From DALYDP01 sp964348685 (GTDB taxonomy: Bacteria; Patescibacteriota; Gracilibacteria; Peribacterales; Peribacteraceae), in contig CAYGDM010000025.1 of assembly GCA_964348685.1 (NCBI GenBank), forward strand, positions 1 through 14,337: 14,337 nucleotides of DNA. The letters are read 5' to 3'. The stretch's first letter is position 1. Each line of letters starts with the position of its first letter. The position numbers and the translations under genes were made by a program. Of the stretch, positions 1 to 7,264 are shown in pieces. Under the pieces are notes generated by a model that searched no databases, was not told the origin of the DNA, and worked only from the letters and a program-made list of their open reading frames with translations.

Positions 1-1239
1 GCCGCCATCGCGATCCACACTCCCTACGGGACGATCGTGCACACGGGCGACTTCAAGTTCGACCTTACTCCCTTCAACGAGCCTCCAGCGGATTTTCATC
101 GCTTGGCCGAGCTCGGAAAGAAAGGAGTGCTTGCGATCATCGCGGACTCCACGAATGCACTGAAACCCGGACACTCCAAGAGTGAATCCGAAATCGGAGA
201 CACGCTCCGCGACCTCGTCAAAAACGCCGAGGGCCGCGTGATCATGTCGACGTTCTCCAGCCTCCTCAACCGCGTCCAGCAGATCTTCGATGTCGCCAAA
301 GACACGAACCGCAAGGTCTACATCTCCGGACGCAGCATGGAAGCCAACATCGAGATTGCTACGAATCTCGGTTACCTCAAAGCTCCCCGCGGACTCGTCC
401 GCAAGGCGGGCCCGGGTATGGAGAAGCTCCCGGACAACGAAGTGATCATCATCACGACGGGCTCGCAGGGAGAAGAAATGGCAGGTCTTGCCCGCATGGG
501 TCTCGGCACGCATAAGTTCGTGTCGGTCAAAGCGGGCGACACCGCCATCCTCAGTAGCAATCCCATCGTCGGGAACGAACGCGCAGTGGCGAAAGTCATC
601 AATAACCTTCACTTGAAGGGCGCGATCGTGAAGACGAACCAGGAATTGGCGTTGCACACAACCGGCCACGGCTATCAGCAGGACATTCTCCTCATGCACC
701 GATTGGTCCGCGCGAAGCACGTCATTCCCGAACACGGCGAACCGCACATGCGCCACGCGCACGGCGATCTCGTCCGCGGTATCGGCTACCAGGACAACCA
801 GATCCACTTGTTGGTGAACGGCGAAATCCTGGAGTTCGATACCCAAGGCAACGCTCGCAAGAGCAAGAGCAAGGCCCCCTTCCGCGACGTCATCATCGAC
901 GGCCGCGGGGCGGCAGGCGAAGGCGCCCGCGTCCTCACCGACCGCAAGGTCATGAGCGGCGGCGGCGTGCTCATTGTGATGTTCAAGGTTTATGCAGAAT
1001 CGAAGCGCCTCGTCGGCGACCCAGACGTGATCTCCCGTGGCTTGATCTACGGATCAGAAGAAACGGATATCTCGAAAGAAGTCGCAGGCGTCGCGAAGAA
1101 AGCGTACGAAGAAGAACTTGGCCGCGGCGTGACCGATCGCAAAGATCACAAGCGCGCCGTCCAAGGGGCTCTGTACCGCTACTTCGACCGCAAACTCGAC
1201 CGCGAACCGATGGTCATTCCGATCTTCGTCGAGGTCTAA
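1..1239 (+). CDS. rnj: Ribonuclease J (5' end outside window)
   Basis: Open reading frame running in from base 1; 412 codons are visible. RNase J is a metallo-beta-lactamase/beta-CASP ribonuclease acting in mRNA decay and rRNA/5'-end processing. Residue numbers here count from the first visible codon. Seen: HTGDFKFD (14-21), whose first Asp is a metal ligand; the beta-CASP region with GRSM; HTTGHG (219-224) and PEHGE (243-247), which carry the remaining active-site histidines; then the C-terminal RNase J domain ending at a TAA. Compared with the usual ~555 residues, roughly the first 145 are missing, including the HxHxDH metal motif, simply because the window begins inside the gene. A GTG at base 37 is internal, not the start. 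A terminator follows 30 bases after the stop, and the next gene converges on it. The family is certain; rnjA/rnjB subtype is not assigned. Confidence 0.96.
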   Translation, partial: AAIAIHTPYGTIVHTGDFKFDLTPFNEPPADFHRLAELGKKGVLAIIADSTNALKPGHSKSESEIGDTLRDLVKNAEGRVIMSTFSSLLNRVQQIFDVAKDTNRKVYISGRSMEANIEIATNLGYLKAPRGLVRKAGPGMEKLPDNEVIIITTGSQGEEMAGLARMGLGTHKFVSVKAGDTAILSSNPIVGNERAVAKVINNLHLKGAIVKTNQELALHTTGHGYQQDILLMHRLVRAKHVIPEHGEPHMRHAHGDLVRGIGYQDNQIHLLVNGEILEFDTQGNARKSKSKAPFRDVIIDGRGAAGEGARVLTDRKVMSGGGVLIVMFKVYAESKRLVGDPDVISRGLIYGSEETDISKEVAGVAKKAYEEELGRGVTDRKDHKRAVQGALYRYFDRKLDREPMVIPIFVEV

Positions 1240-1269
1240 TCGTTCTTTCCGATCTTTCTGTTCTTTCCT

Positions 1270-1298
1270 GAGAGGGGCGTACCGCCTCTCTCTTTTTT
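1270..1298 (+). terminator. Intrinsic terminator of the RNase J gene
   Basis: GAGAGG pairs with CCTCTC, with an inner CG/CG pair, a two-base GG bulge and a TAC loop. The T-rich run TCTTTTTT follows on the plus strand and ends on the stop codon of the convergent gene. There is no A-tract on the left, so it should work only on the plus strand. Confidence 0.8.
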
Positions 1299-1662
1299 AG
1301 AGCGACGTGAAAAGTATGTACGCACCGAAAGCCCATACACCCACGAGCATGGCGACGAGGACGATTTCCAAGACGACGATCGCCACTCGCTGCGGATGGC
1401 CGATGAACAAGCCGACGACGCAACCAAGCACCGGATAGAAAAGAAGCGTCACGAGAGTCTGCACGATATCGGACGGACCGAGGAGGCTCACTATGCCGAG
1501 CGTGCCGAAGATCGGCGCGAAGGCGAAGAGCATCAGGCTCCATACGTAGTCGACCAAATTCGTTGCGATGAGCAGGGCGCCGACGGCGAGAAGCAACGTA
1601 CCGACGATCAGCCCCGCCATCGCGCGCCATAACGCCGGGTGTTTCGAGAAGAGTTGGTGCAT
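1297..1662 (-). CDS. Small polytopic membrane protein, unknown function
   Basis: 121 aa from the ATG at 1662. The protein is strongly hydrophobic, with about four predicted membrane segments (roughly residues 14-36, 40-62, 68-88 and 94-118), a basic/polar N-terminus (MHQLFSKHP) and almost no soluble domain. I do not recognise the family. The frame stays open upstream to 1755, but that extension runs through a strong terminator hairpin at 1680-1725, so the real start must lie after it. The first ATGs are at 1674 and 1662. I prefer 1662, because a TATGAT -10-like box ends 7 bases upstream and no Shine-Dalgarno exists, which fits a leaderless transcript. The gene converges on the RNase J gene. 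The membrane location is well supported; the exact start is less so. Confidence 0.68.
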   Translation of the reverse strand: MHQLFSKHPALWRAMAGLIVGTLLLAVGALLIATNLVDYVWSLMLFAFAPIFGTLGIVSLLGPSDIVQTLVTLLFYPVLGCVVGLFIGHPQRVAIVVLEIVLVAMLVGVWAFGAYILFTSL

Positions 1663-1669
1663 GCAGAAA

Positions 1670-1675
1670 ATCATA
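1670..1675 (-). promoter_or_regulatory. -10 box giving a probable leaderless transcript
   Basis: TATGAT on the minus strand, seven bases before the ATG at 1662 and directly behind the T-tract of the preceding terminator. No convincing -35 is visible. The spacing would place the transcription start at or next to the start codon. Confidence 0.4.
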
Positions 1676-1679
1676 ACAC

Positions 1680-1725
1680 AAAAAATGCCGCCGCATCTGT
1701 CCGATGGCGAGGACAGTGCGGCGGC
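1680..1725 (-). terminator. Strong intrinsic terminator of the 1762-2073 gene
   Basis: On the minus strand GCCGCCGCA-CTGTCC pairs with GGACAG-(A)-TGCGGCGGC: 15 pairs with one bulged base and an 8-base loop, followed by ATTTTTT. It lies 36 bases past the stop of the upstream minus-strand gene and separates that gene from the membrane protein at 1297-1662. Confidence 0.9.
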
Positions 1726-1761
1726 GATGAGGAGTGTTGGCCGAACACTCCCCATGAACGG

Positions 1762-2073
1762 TCATGTGCCTTGTACGAGATCGTACGAGGCGAGGCTTGG
1801 ATCCGTCTCCGAGAGACGATGGCGTTTGAACAACGCTTTCAAGCCGGGGGTTTTTTCTTTGCCGTTCTTAGGAACGACCTCATCCATTTCCACGATGTCT
1901 CCGTCGTTGAACGGTACATCCTGGAGAAGGGCTGGGGCGCTCTCCGGAGTCGGCTTAGGGTCTTGAGCTACGTGGGCACGTAACGCTATTCCACCAATAA
2001 CCAAGGCAATGAGGACAATAAGGATCTCACCGATCAGAAAGATGGGATGAGTCCTTGCTTCAGAAGACGCCAA
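1762..2073 (-). CDS. Small single-pass membrane protein, TTG start
   Basis: 103 aa. A short N-terminus is followed by one hydrophobic segment (about residues 11-31, rich in I/L/V/G), then a hydrophilic C-terminal tail of about 70 residues with an acidic stretch near 55-65 and a basic stretch near 69-85. This suggests a bitopic membrane protein. I do not recognise a family and no catalytic motif is visible. The start is TTG at 2073, chosen because AGGAG stands six bases upstream and no ATG in frame has one. A terminator at 1680-1725 ends the unit, and a candidate promoter (TTGACG, 17 bases, GACAAT) lies about 75 bases upstream, so it looks monocistronic. It is divergent from the 112-aa gene at 2347. 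The tail faces the cytoplasm or outside depending on topology, which I cannot settle. Confidence 0.72.
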   Translation of the reverse strand: MASSEARTHPIFLIGEILIVLIALVIGGIALRAHVAQDPKPTPESAPALLQDVPFNDGDIVEMDEVVPKNGKEKTPGLKALFKRHRLSETDPSLASYDLVQGT

Positions 2074-2079
2074 GCGAAA
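2074..2079 (-). promoter_or_regulatory. Spacer from Shine-Dalgarno to a TTG start
   Basis: These are the six bases between AGGAG (minus strand, just upstream at about 2080-2084) and the TTG at 2073. This ribosome binding site is the reason for choosing the rare TTG start. Confidence 0.55.
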
Positions 2080-2146
2080 CTCCTATAGAAGAAGGAACGG
2101 GGACGAAAATGGGACCGTAACCGCACATTCTGGGAAGTGAAGTCTG

Positions 2147-2175
2147 ATTGTCAAACATCCGTGCCGGATCGTCAA
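2147..2175 (-). promoter_or_regulatory. Candidate promoter for the 1762-2073 gene
   Basis: Minus strand: TTGACG at 2175-2170 and GACAAT at 2152-2147, with a 17-base spacer. The spacer contains a small inverted repeat, ATCCG-TGC-CGGAT (2157-2169), a possible operator. Predicted leader of about 65 bases. Confidence 0.45.
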
Positions 2176-2251
2176 TCCAAGCGGATCTACGCTTGGCCCA
2201 GCCCCATGCGAGGACCGGACTTCCATACGCAAGTCCGCTTTTCTTGTCTTT
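2157..2251 (+). other. Three tandem hairpins, the last terminator-like
   Basis: Three inverted repeats in series: ATCCG/CGGAT (2157-2169), CCAAGCG/CGCTTGG around a GATCTA loop (2177-2196), and CGGACTT/AAGTCCG around an 8-base loop (2216-2237). The T-rich tail CTTTTCTTGTCTTT (2238-2251) follows on the plus strand. This could be the 3' half of a small plus-strand RNA, an attenuator ahead of the gene at 2347, or operators of the divergent promoter. No clear plus-strand promoter upstream was found. Confidence 0.4.
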
Positions 2252-2271
2252 GCAACAGGAACGAGGATAAT
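2244..2271 (+). promoter_or_regulatory. Candidate promoter for the 112-aa gene
   Basis: TTGTCT (2244-2249), 16-base spacer, GATAAT (2266-2271). It begins inside the T-rich tail of the terminator-like hairpin and would give a leader of about 70 bases before the ATG at 2347. Confidence 0.4.
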
Positions 2272-2346
2272 CCACAGAGTTCCTTGGCATTAGCTGCGTT
2301 GCGGCGACCGAGGGCTTTATTTTTCTTGCGAAAAGGACACAGAAAC

Positions 2347-2685
2347 ATGGGCCTCCGGCTCCACACGAACGACAAGACATCGTATGGCGGTTGGTTTTTC
2401 CTCCTGCGATGCGACAGTCGGCAGCACGCGATGACGCTCGACATCCACCGTGACCCGAGCGAAACCGCCACGTTTTACGTGGAAATGGGTTTCGTCTTTG
2501 AGATCACCGGCCCACCGATCTGCATGGTGCTGGCCAACAGAGGTGTCTACGACATCGAAAAACCGGACAGTCTCATTCAGATTGTGGTTACCGCCCTTCA
2601 GCTCGCGCAGGCTCTCACAGCAGCGCAAAAAGAAGTGCAGCAACCGCCCGAGATTGTCCTAAAACCCCTGTCGATGGTGGCCTAG
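2347..2685 (+). CDS. Conserved-looking hypothetical protein, 112 aa
   Basis: The ATG at 2347 is preceded by AAGGA with nine bases of spacing. The frame is open further upstream (to 2137), but that extension covers two hairpins and a probable promoter, so I reject it. The protein is soluble, with no signal peptide. The N-terminal half (about 15-75) alternates in a beta-strand-like pattern with several aromatic residues, and includes a short hydrophobic strand (PPICMVLANRG). The C-terminal third (about 78-98) is a likely amphipathic helix followed by a proline-containing tail. I do not recognise a family or catalytic motif. It has its own terminator 15 bases downstream, so it appears monocistronic. 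The response regulator 200 bases on is a separate unit. Confidence 0.68.
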   Translation: MGLRLHTNDKTSYGGWFFLLRCDSRQHAMTLDIHRDPSETATFYVEMGFVFEITGPPICMVLANRGVYDIEKPDSLIQIVVTALQLAQALTAAQKEVQQPPEIVLKPLSMVA

Positions 2686-2700
2686 TGCCACTAGCGACCG

Positions 2701-2735
2701 AGCCGTGGGATGATCCCACGGCTTTCTCTGTTTCC
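2701..2735 (+). terminator. Intrinsic terminator after the 112-aa gene
   Basis: AGCCGTGGGA pairs perfectly with TCCCACGGCT around a TGA loop (2701-2723), followed by the T-rich tail TTCTCTGTTTCC. Confidence 0.82.
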
Positions 2736-2789
2736 TTCTATGCAGTCATAAACGTGGCGGGAAGGCTTTCTTTGACGTGAAAGGAGTAT

Positions 2790-2818
2790 TTGACCAAATA
2801 TAAAATTATTGTAATGAT
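2790..2818 (+). promoter_or_regulatory. Candidate promoter of the response regulator
   Basis: TTGACC at 2790-2795 with TAATGA/AATGAT at 2812-2818 (16-17 base spacer), in a stretch far richer in A/T than its surroundings and containing the palindrome TGATATCA. Predicted leader of about 65 bases. Confidence 0.42.
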
Positions 2819-2889
2819 ATCAATAGTAAGCAGTTCGTTCACACCCAGCGGCGGTCGCAACGGTAAGAACGATTTTTTTGGAGCCTGTC

Positions 2890-3546
2890 ATGAATATTTC
2901 TGTTGTAGTGGTCGATCCCCACCCCCTTGCTCGAGAAGGATTGAAAGCCGGATTAGAGCAACAAACCACGCACCCCGGAATAAAATTCGTCGTCGTGGGA
3001 GAAACAGGATACGCGGACGATATCCACAGTCTGGTGGAGCAATGCAAACCGCGTCTCATTGTGTCCGAAACGGAGATTCTGCTACGCGGCAAACCCGAAA
3101 GGCGAACGGACGCCTCTCAGACACTGGAACGCGTTGCGGATCCAACGTCGAACATCGTTATTATGTTCTACACGGCGAGCAGCGATAACGTGCATATCGC
3201 GAACGCGCAGAAGCTCGGCGCCGTGGAATATTTGATGAAATCCGACCCGTGGACGGTGTCGCTCGGCCATATCGCACATGCACTCCTCTACGGAGGGTAT
3301 CGGGAGAATTCTCCTTTGGCCAAGCATCTCAAAGGACGGACGAAAATGCACGACGACTTTCCTCTCACGAACAGAGAAATAGAAGTACTGCGTATCCTGC
3401 CCGGAAAAACGAACGGGCAAATTGGAGAGAAATTAAAAATCAGCATCGAGACGGTGAAGGAGCACATTGCGAACATTCTCCAAAAACTTGGAGTGGGAGA
3501 TCGCACCGAAGCGGCCGTCTGGGCGGTGAAAAAAGGTCTCGTGTGA
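2890..3546 (+). CDS. NarL/LuxR-type response regulator with atypical receiver
   Basis: 218 aa: an N-terminal receiver-like domain (about 1-135) followed by a LuxR-type helix-turn-helix (about 157-218; LTNREIEVL, then the SIETVKEHI recognition region). It is expected to be a cytoplasmic DNA-binding transcription regulator. In the receiver the acidic D9 is present (VVVVDPHP), as are the switch Thr (T95) and conserved Lys (K117, YLMKSD). At the phosphoacceptor position, however, the KPRLIVSE stretch has E60 where the family has Asp. That would prevent ordinary Asp phosphorylation and may mimic the phosphorylated state. The start is ATG 2890, behind GGAG with a 6-base spacing; a TTG four codons earlier lies over that ribosome binding site. 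No histidine kinase is in the window. Monocistronic: it has its own promoter region and a strong terminator. Confidence 0.9.
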   Translation: MNISVVVVDPHPLAREGLKAGLEQQTTHPGIKFVVVGETGYADDIHSLVEQCKPRLIVSETEILLRGKPERRTDASQTLERVADPTSNIVIMFYTASSDNVHIANAQKLGAVEYLMKSDPWTVSLGHIAHALLYGGYRENSPLAKHLKGRTKMHDDFPLTNREIEVLRILPGKTNGQIGEKLKISIETVKEHIANILQKLGVGDRTEAAVWAVKKGLV

Positions 3547-3566
3547 AGACATGTAGGCCATCTGAC

Positions 3567-3599
3567 AAAAGAGCGACACACGGTTGTGTCGCTCTTTTT
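3567..3599 (+). terminator. Strong, possibly bidirectional terminator
   Basis: AAAGAGCGACACA pairs with TGTGTCGCTCTTT around a short loop, followed by TTTTT. The A-run on the left could let it also work on the minus strand. It closes the response regulator unit and ends about 30 bases before the flippase start. Confidence 0.9.
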
Positions 3600-3631
3600 A
3601 ACGTGAGCGATAAAACCGCTACGCTGTGCCC

Positions 3632-5086
3632 ATGTCCACCCGGCAAATCGCATCATCGACCCTCTGGCAAATCGCCAGCCAGGCAGTCATGGCGTTGCTC
3701 AGCATCGTCACGGTGAAGCTCGTGGCCGTGGGCCTCACGCAGGAACTCGCAGGGACGTACAACAGCGCGTACGGCTATTTGCAGTTCTTCGGGATCCTCG
3801 CCGACGCAGGCCTCTACGCCGTCGCCGTGCGCGAGCTCAGCCGCGCGAAAGATGAAGGCCAAACGCTCGGCACGCTCGTGCTACTGCGCCTCATCGTCAC
3901 GGTCATCGTCTTCGCAGCGGCCATCGGCATCGCGTGGAGCATCCCGCACTGGCGCGAAAGCCCGCTCTCGATCGCCATCACCATCGCCGCGTTCGTTCCC
4001 GCGTTCACATTGCTCGCGGGCATCCAGCGCAGCGTGTTCCAAGTGCACTACAAGATGCGCTCGGTATTCACCGCCGAAGTCATCCAGCGCATCGTAACCG
4101 CGGGGCTGATCGGCGGCACCGTCGCGCTCGGCGTGCGCCAGAGCAGCGATCCCGCAATGGCGTGGTGGTTCCTGCTCATCGGCAGCTTCGGCGCGTTCAT
4201 CCTCCTCGCCGTATCGTCCACGCTCGCGAACCGCATCGTGCGGATCCGCGCGACGTGGGACCCGGCCACAATGAAACGCATCCTCTTGCTCGCGATGCCC
4301 TTCGGCGCGGCATACCTCTGCATGGCGCTGTACCGCAACATGGACGTCACGCTGATCGCGCTGCTCCGGCCCGATTTCGAGACCCAGAACGCCTTGTACG
4401 GCTTCGCGCTGCGCGCCAACGAAATGGCATTCCTGATCCCGACATTCCTCCTCAACTCGACGCTGCCGCTCGTGAGCGCGCGCATGGCCGCCAATGAAAG
4501 CATCACCGGACTCGTTCGCAAAACATTCATCACCGTTCTGCTGCTCACCCTCACCGCGGGCATCACCGCGATGCTCTGGGCGCGGCCGCTCATGCAATTG
4601 CTCACCACCGAGCAATACCTCAGCACGCCGGAAACTGCCGGGGCCGACACCGCGCTCTTCCTACTTGGGCCGTCGATGATCCTGAACGGCGTCGTGCTCT
4701 TCTGCTTCTACACGTTGCTCGCCCTCGGCTCGGCGCGCCGCCTCACGTGGTCGCTCGTGCTCGCGGCGGTCGTCTCGCAAATCATGAACGTCCTGCTCAT
4801 CCGTGAGTACGGGTTCGTCGGCGCGGCGATCACCTCCGCCGGCGTGCACGCGCTCATTGCGGCGCTCCTTCTCGGGCCCACGCTCCGCCGCGTCGGCGTT
4901 CCGTTCCGTTCGCTCGAGTGGCTCCGCCTGATAACGTTCTCGCTTCTCCTGGCCGGCGTGCTCTTCCTCCTTACCCCCTTCCTCACGAACGAATTCCTGA
5001 CGGTCGGAGGAGTCGCGATTCTCGGCATTGTGGCCACTCTATTGGTCGAAATACTCGGGCTGCGGCGCGTGATCACCACTGCCTAG
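3632..5086 (+). CDS. Polysaccharide/lipid-linked oligosaccharide flippase-like transporter
   Basis: 484 aa integral membrane protein with about 12-14 hydrophobic segments throughout, short polar loops and the usual length of the Wzx/RfbX (MATE-like, MOP superfamily) transporters. The N-terminal region (ASSTLWQIASQAVMALLSIV, then the E/A-G-Y-N-S-A-Y-G-Y segment and ILADAGL) resembles the polysaccharide biosynthesis/export domain. The expected role is moving lipid-linked sugars across the cytoplasmic membrane for cell-surface glycans. The exact substrate cannot be read, and no glycosyltransferases flank it. The ATG at 3632 is chosen over a GTG two codons earlier; neither has a Shine-Dalgarno. 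A weak -10-like GATAAA lies at 3609-3614, implying a very short leader. MurJ is a possible alternative, but its typical motifs were not seen. Confidence 0.85.
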   Translation: MSTRQIASSTLWQIASQAVMALLSIVTVKLVAVGLTQELAGTYNSAYGYLQFFGILADAGLYAVAVRELSRAKDEGQTLGTLVLLRLIVTVIVFAAAIGIAWSIPHWRESPLSIAITIAAFVPAFTLLAGIQRSVFQVHYKMRSVFTAEVIQRIVTAGLIGGTVALGVRQSSDPAMAWWFLLIGSFGAFILLAVSSTLANRIVRIRATWDPATMKRILLLAMPFGAAYLCMALYRNMDVTLIALLRPDFETQNALYGFALRANEMAFLIPTFLLNSTLPLVSARMAANESITGLVRKTFITVLLLTLTAGITAMLWARPLMQLLTTEQYLSTPETAGADTALFLLGPSMILNGVVLFCFYTLLALGSARRLTWSLVLAAVVSQIMNVLLIREYGFVGAAITSAGVHALIAALLLGPTLRRVGVPFRSLEWLRLITFSLLLAGVLFLLTPFLTNEFLTVGGVAILGIVATLLVEILGLRRVITTA

Positions 5087-5090
5087 AACA

Positions 5091-5119
5091 TTGCTAAAAC
5101 AGGCCGGAAATGGTACAAT
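5091..5119 (+). promoter_or_regulatory. Promoter of the Fn3 surface protein
   Basis: TTGCTA (5091-5096), exactly 17 bases, TACAAT (5114-5119). It starts five bases after the flippase stop and predicts a leader of about 17 bases, rich in A and C and without a Shine-Dalgarno. Confidence 0.65.
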
Positions 5120-5142
5120 GGGGAGAAACTAACACACACCCT

Positions 5143-6360
5143 ATGACCATGCTCCAACGCCTTTCGTTCGCCGCGGTCGCGGCCGTCTTGCCCCTCGCGG
5201 TCCTCGCGCAGGTGCCGAATGTCACGGGCATCAACGCCGAACTGATCGACGGGAAGGTTTCCGTCACATGGAGCGCAGTCGACGGCGACGTGAAGAAATA
5301 CCGCATCTTCTACAGCCACGCGTCGATCCTCGAACAGGGCGGCGTGTATGACGACTACGAGGACGCGGACGGTACGGCAACGGAGCACACGCTCGCGAAC
5401 GTCCCGCCGGTTTCGACGCTCTACGTCTCCGTGTTGGCCGTGGGCCAGGACGACAGCGAGAGCCCGTTCTTCACGGAAGAAGCGATGGTCGAACTGACGC
5501 CGTTCGCCGCGGTCGACGCAGCGGTCTCGTCCGTGTCCGCATTGCCCCCGTCACCGACTGTCCCGATGGAATCCTCGACGCTGCAACTCCTCACGGCCGT
5601 GTCGGCCTCGTCGACGGGCGTCGTCCTTACCTTCACACATCCGTTGTCGATTCCGGAACAGTACAAAGACCAAGCGTTCGCCATCAGGAGCGGAAGCGGC
5701 GAAGTGCTGCAGATCGTGCGTTATCGCCTGCAGGGCAACCAGGCGTTGCTCGATACCGACGAACAGAAGCCCGGCCGCGTCTACCAGGTGACGATCCACG
5801 GCAGCCTCGCGGGCAAGACCGCGCAGGATACGCTCGTCCCGCAGGAGGCAGCGACCGCACCGATGCTCTTCACGGGCTTGCAAACGAACACGTCTATCGC
5901 GGACGTGACGAACCTCGCACTCACGGTAAAAGGAAAAGACGTTGTAGCCCTCTGGACACCGCCGGCCGCGACGGTGCGCGAACTCCAGGTCTCGCAGAGC
6001 ACGAACGGCGGCCGCACGTTCGGCCCCGCAACGCGCATGGAGAAGACGGCGAAAGGCGTCACGATCCCCAACGTTGCCAACGGTACATTCACGCTGCGCA
6101 TCAAGGTCATCGGTCTCGACGGTTCGACCTCCGCCGGTGTGCAACAGACGGTGACCGTGGGCACGGCCCAGGCGTCGTCCGCGAGCTCCAAGCCCGCGAC
6201 GGCATCGTCCTCGAAACCAGCGACCGTGTCGTCCTCTTCGTCTTCGACCCCGGGCACGAAGCCCGGCACGCTCCCGAGCTCCGGCCTCGGCCTCACGGTC
6301 ATCGTGGGCCTCAGCGGCGCCGCGACGGGCATGCGTTTCTTCCGCAAAAAGAACGCCTAA
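5143..6360 (+). CDS. Secreted Fn3/Ig-like surface protein with LPxxG-type tail
   Basis: 405 aa. A signal peptide (1-22; basic QRL, a hydrophobic Ala/Val core and VLA before Q23) directs export. Next come a fibronectin type III-like domain (about 25-112, with VSVTWSAVDGDVKKYRIFY), a second beta-rich Ig-like domain (about 150-240), another Fn3-like domain (about 260-345), and a Ser/Ala/Pro-rich linker. The C-terminus is LPSSG (377-381), a short hydrophobic segment (382-396) and the basic tail RFFRKK. This order is that of a wall- or membrane-anchored surface protein; LPSSG would be a variant sortase signal, but no sortase is in the window. The start at 5143 follows a promoter by a short leader; an ATG at 5110 overlaps its -10 and is rejected. 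The role is probably adhesion or structural; the ligand is unknown. Confidence 0.85.
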   Translation: MTMLQRLSFAAVAAVLPLAVLAQVPNVTGINAELIDGKVSVTWSAVDGDVKKYRIFYSHASILEQGGVYDDYEDADGTATEHTLANVPPVSTLYVSVLAVGQDDSESPFFTEEAMVELTPFAAVDAAVSSVSALPPSPTVPMESSTLQLLTAVSASSTGVVLTFTHPLSIPEQYKDQAFAIRSGSGEVLQIVRYRLQGNQALLDTDEQKPGRVYQVTIHGSLAGKTAQDTLVPQEAATAPMLFTGLQTNTSIADVTNLALTVKGKDVVALWTPPAATVRELQVSQSTNGGRTFGPATRMEKTAKGVTIPNVANGTFTLRIKVIGLDGSTSAGVQQTVTVGTAQASSASSKPATASSSKPATVSSSSSSTPGTKPGTLPSSGLGLTVIVGLSGAATGMRFFRKKNA

Positions 6361-6428
6361 GACGTGAAGAGCCTGCGATAAACACGACATCGCCCACGAC
6401 GCTCCGGCAGTCGGGGGAAGCTTGAACC

Positions 6429-6434
6429 TATAAT
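6429..6434 (+). promoter_or_regulatory. -10 box next to a start codon (leaderless candidate)
   Basis: Perfect TATAAT eight bases before the ATG at 6443. That spacing puts the transcription start on or beside the start codon. No matching -35 is present 16-18 bases upstream. Confidence 0.55.
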
Positions 6435-6442
6435 TTGGCGAC

Positions 6443-7264
6443 ATGAGGCGAGAACAGCTGATTGTCGTGGTTTTTGCATCCGTGCTCCTTGCGGCGCTCG
6501 GGCTGGAATTGCGCGCGTGGACGGAGCCTCCGACGCTCCGCATGTTCGACGTCGGCCAGGGCGACGGCATCCTGGTTTCCTCCGGAGGACATCAGATCCT
6601 CATCGACGGCGGACCCGACGGCGAGATCCTCACGCACCTCGGAAACACGCTGCCGTTCTTCGACCGACGCGTAGACCTCCTTGTCCTGAGCCACCCGCAC
6701 ATGGACCACCTCCAAAGCTTCCCGGAACTCCTGCGACGCTACCACATCGCCGCGGTGCTTCTGACCGGCGTGGATTACAGCAACCCGCGCTACGAAGAAT
6801 TCCTCACTCTCCTCGCGGAAGAACGCTCGCACATCGTGATCGCGGATCCGGACCAGGATCTCATCATCGGCGACCTGCACATCGATGTCCTCTGGCCACC
6901 GCCGCGTTCGTTCGGCATCCCCATGAAAGACGTGAACGATGACTCTGTCGCGCTGCGCGTCACGGCCCCGTCGGGCACGACCGTACTCCTTCCGGGAGAC
7001 ATGGAAACCAGCGAAGAGCGCGAGATCCTGAAAGCCGGCATCGACGTACGCGCGGACATCCTCAAAGTCGCGCACCACGGCAGCCGCACCAGCAGCTCGA
7101 CGGGATTTCTGCTCGCTGTGAAGCCATCCCTCGCGATCGCATCCGTCGCGCAGGAAAATAGCTACGGCCTGCCGGACGAAGACGTGATCGCGCGCTACGA
7201 AGCGTTCGGCATTCCGCTCAGGATGACATCGCAGGAGGGGACGGTCGTGATACCGCTGCACTAA
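6443..7264 (+). CDS. ComEC-like stand-alone metallo-beta-lactamase hydrolase
   Basis: 273 aa. An N-terminal membrane segment or signal anchor (about 6-23) precedes a metallo-beta-lactamase domain of the ComEC/Rec2 C-terminal type. Seen: FDVGQGDGILV (35-45), ILIDGG (52-57), the metal motif HPHMDH (84-89), NDDS (165-168), LLPGDME (182-188) and KVAHHGS (208-214). In ComEC this domain is fused to a DNA-uptake channel; here the channel (Competence) region is absent, so it is probably a membrane-anchored extracytoplasmic hydrolase acting on nucleic acid or another phosphoester. The substrate is not readable. The start ATG has no Shine-Dalgarno, and a TATAAT eight bases upstream suggests a leaderless mRNA. 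Its stop overlaps the T-tract of the convergent minus-strand terminator. Confidence 0.87.
   Translation: MRREQLIVVVFASVLLAALGLELRAWTEPPTLRMFDVGQGDGILVSSGGHQILIDGGPDGEILTHLGNTLPFFDRRVDLLVLSHPHMDHLQSFPELLRRYHIAAVLLTGVDYSNPRYEEFLTLLAEERSHIVIADPDQDLIIGDLHIDVLWPPPRSFGIPMKDVNDDSVALRVTAPSGTTVLLPGDMETSEEREILKAGIDVRADILKVAHHGSRTSSSTGFLLAVKPSLAIASVAQENSYGLPDEDVIARYEAFGIPLRMTSQEGTVVIPLH

Noticed and set aside
1663..1755. N-terminal extension of the small membrane protein
   Set aside because: It would translate straight through the strong terminator at 1680-1725.
2137..2346. N-terminal extension of the 112-aa gene by 70 residues
   Set aside because: It crosses two hairpins, a terminator-like tail and a probable promoter, and has no ribosome binding site; the ATG at 2347 has one.
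3881..4650. Long open frames antisense to the flippase gene
   Set aside because: They arise from the GC-rich codon usage of the real gene, have charged low-complexity or random-looking sequence and no family features.
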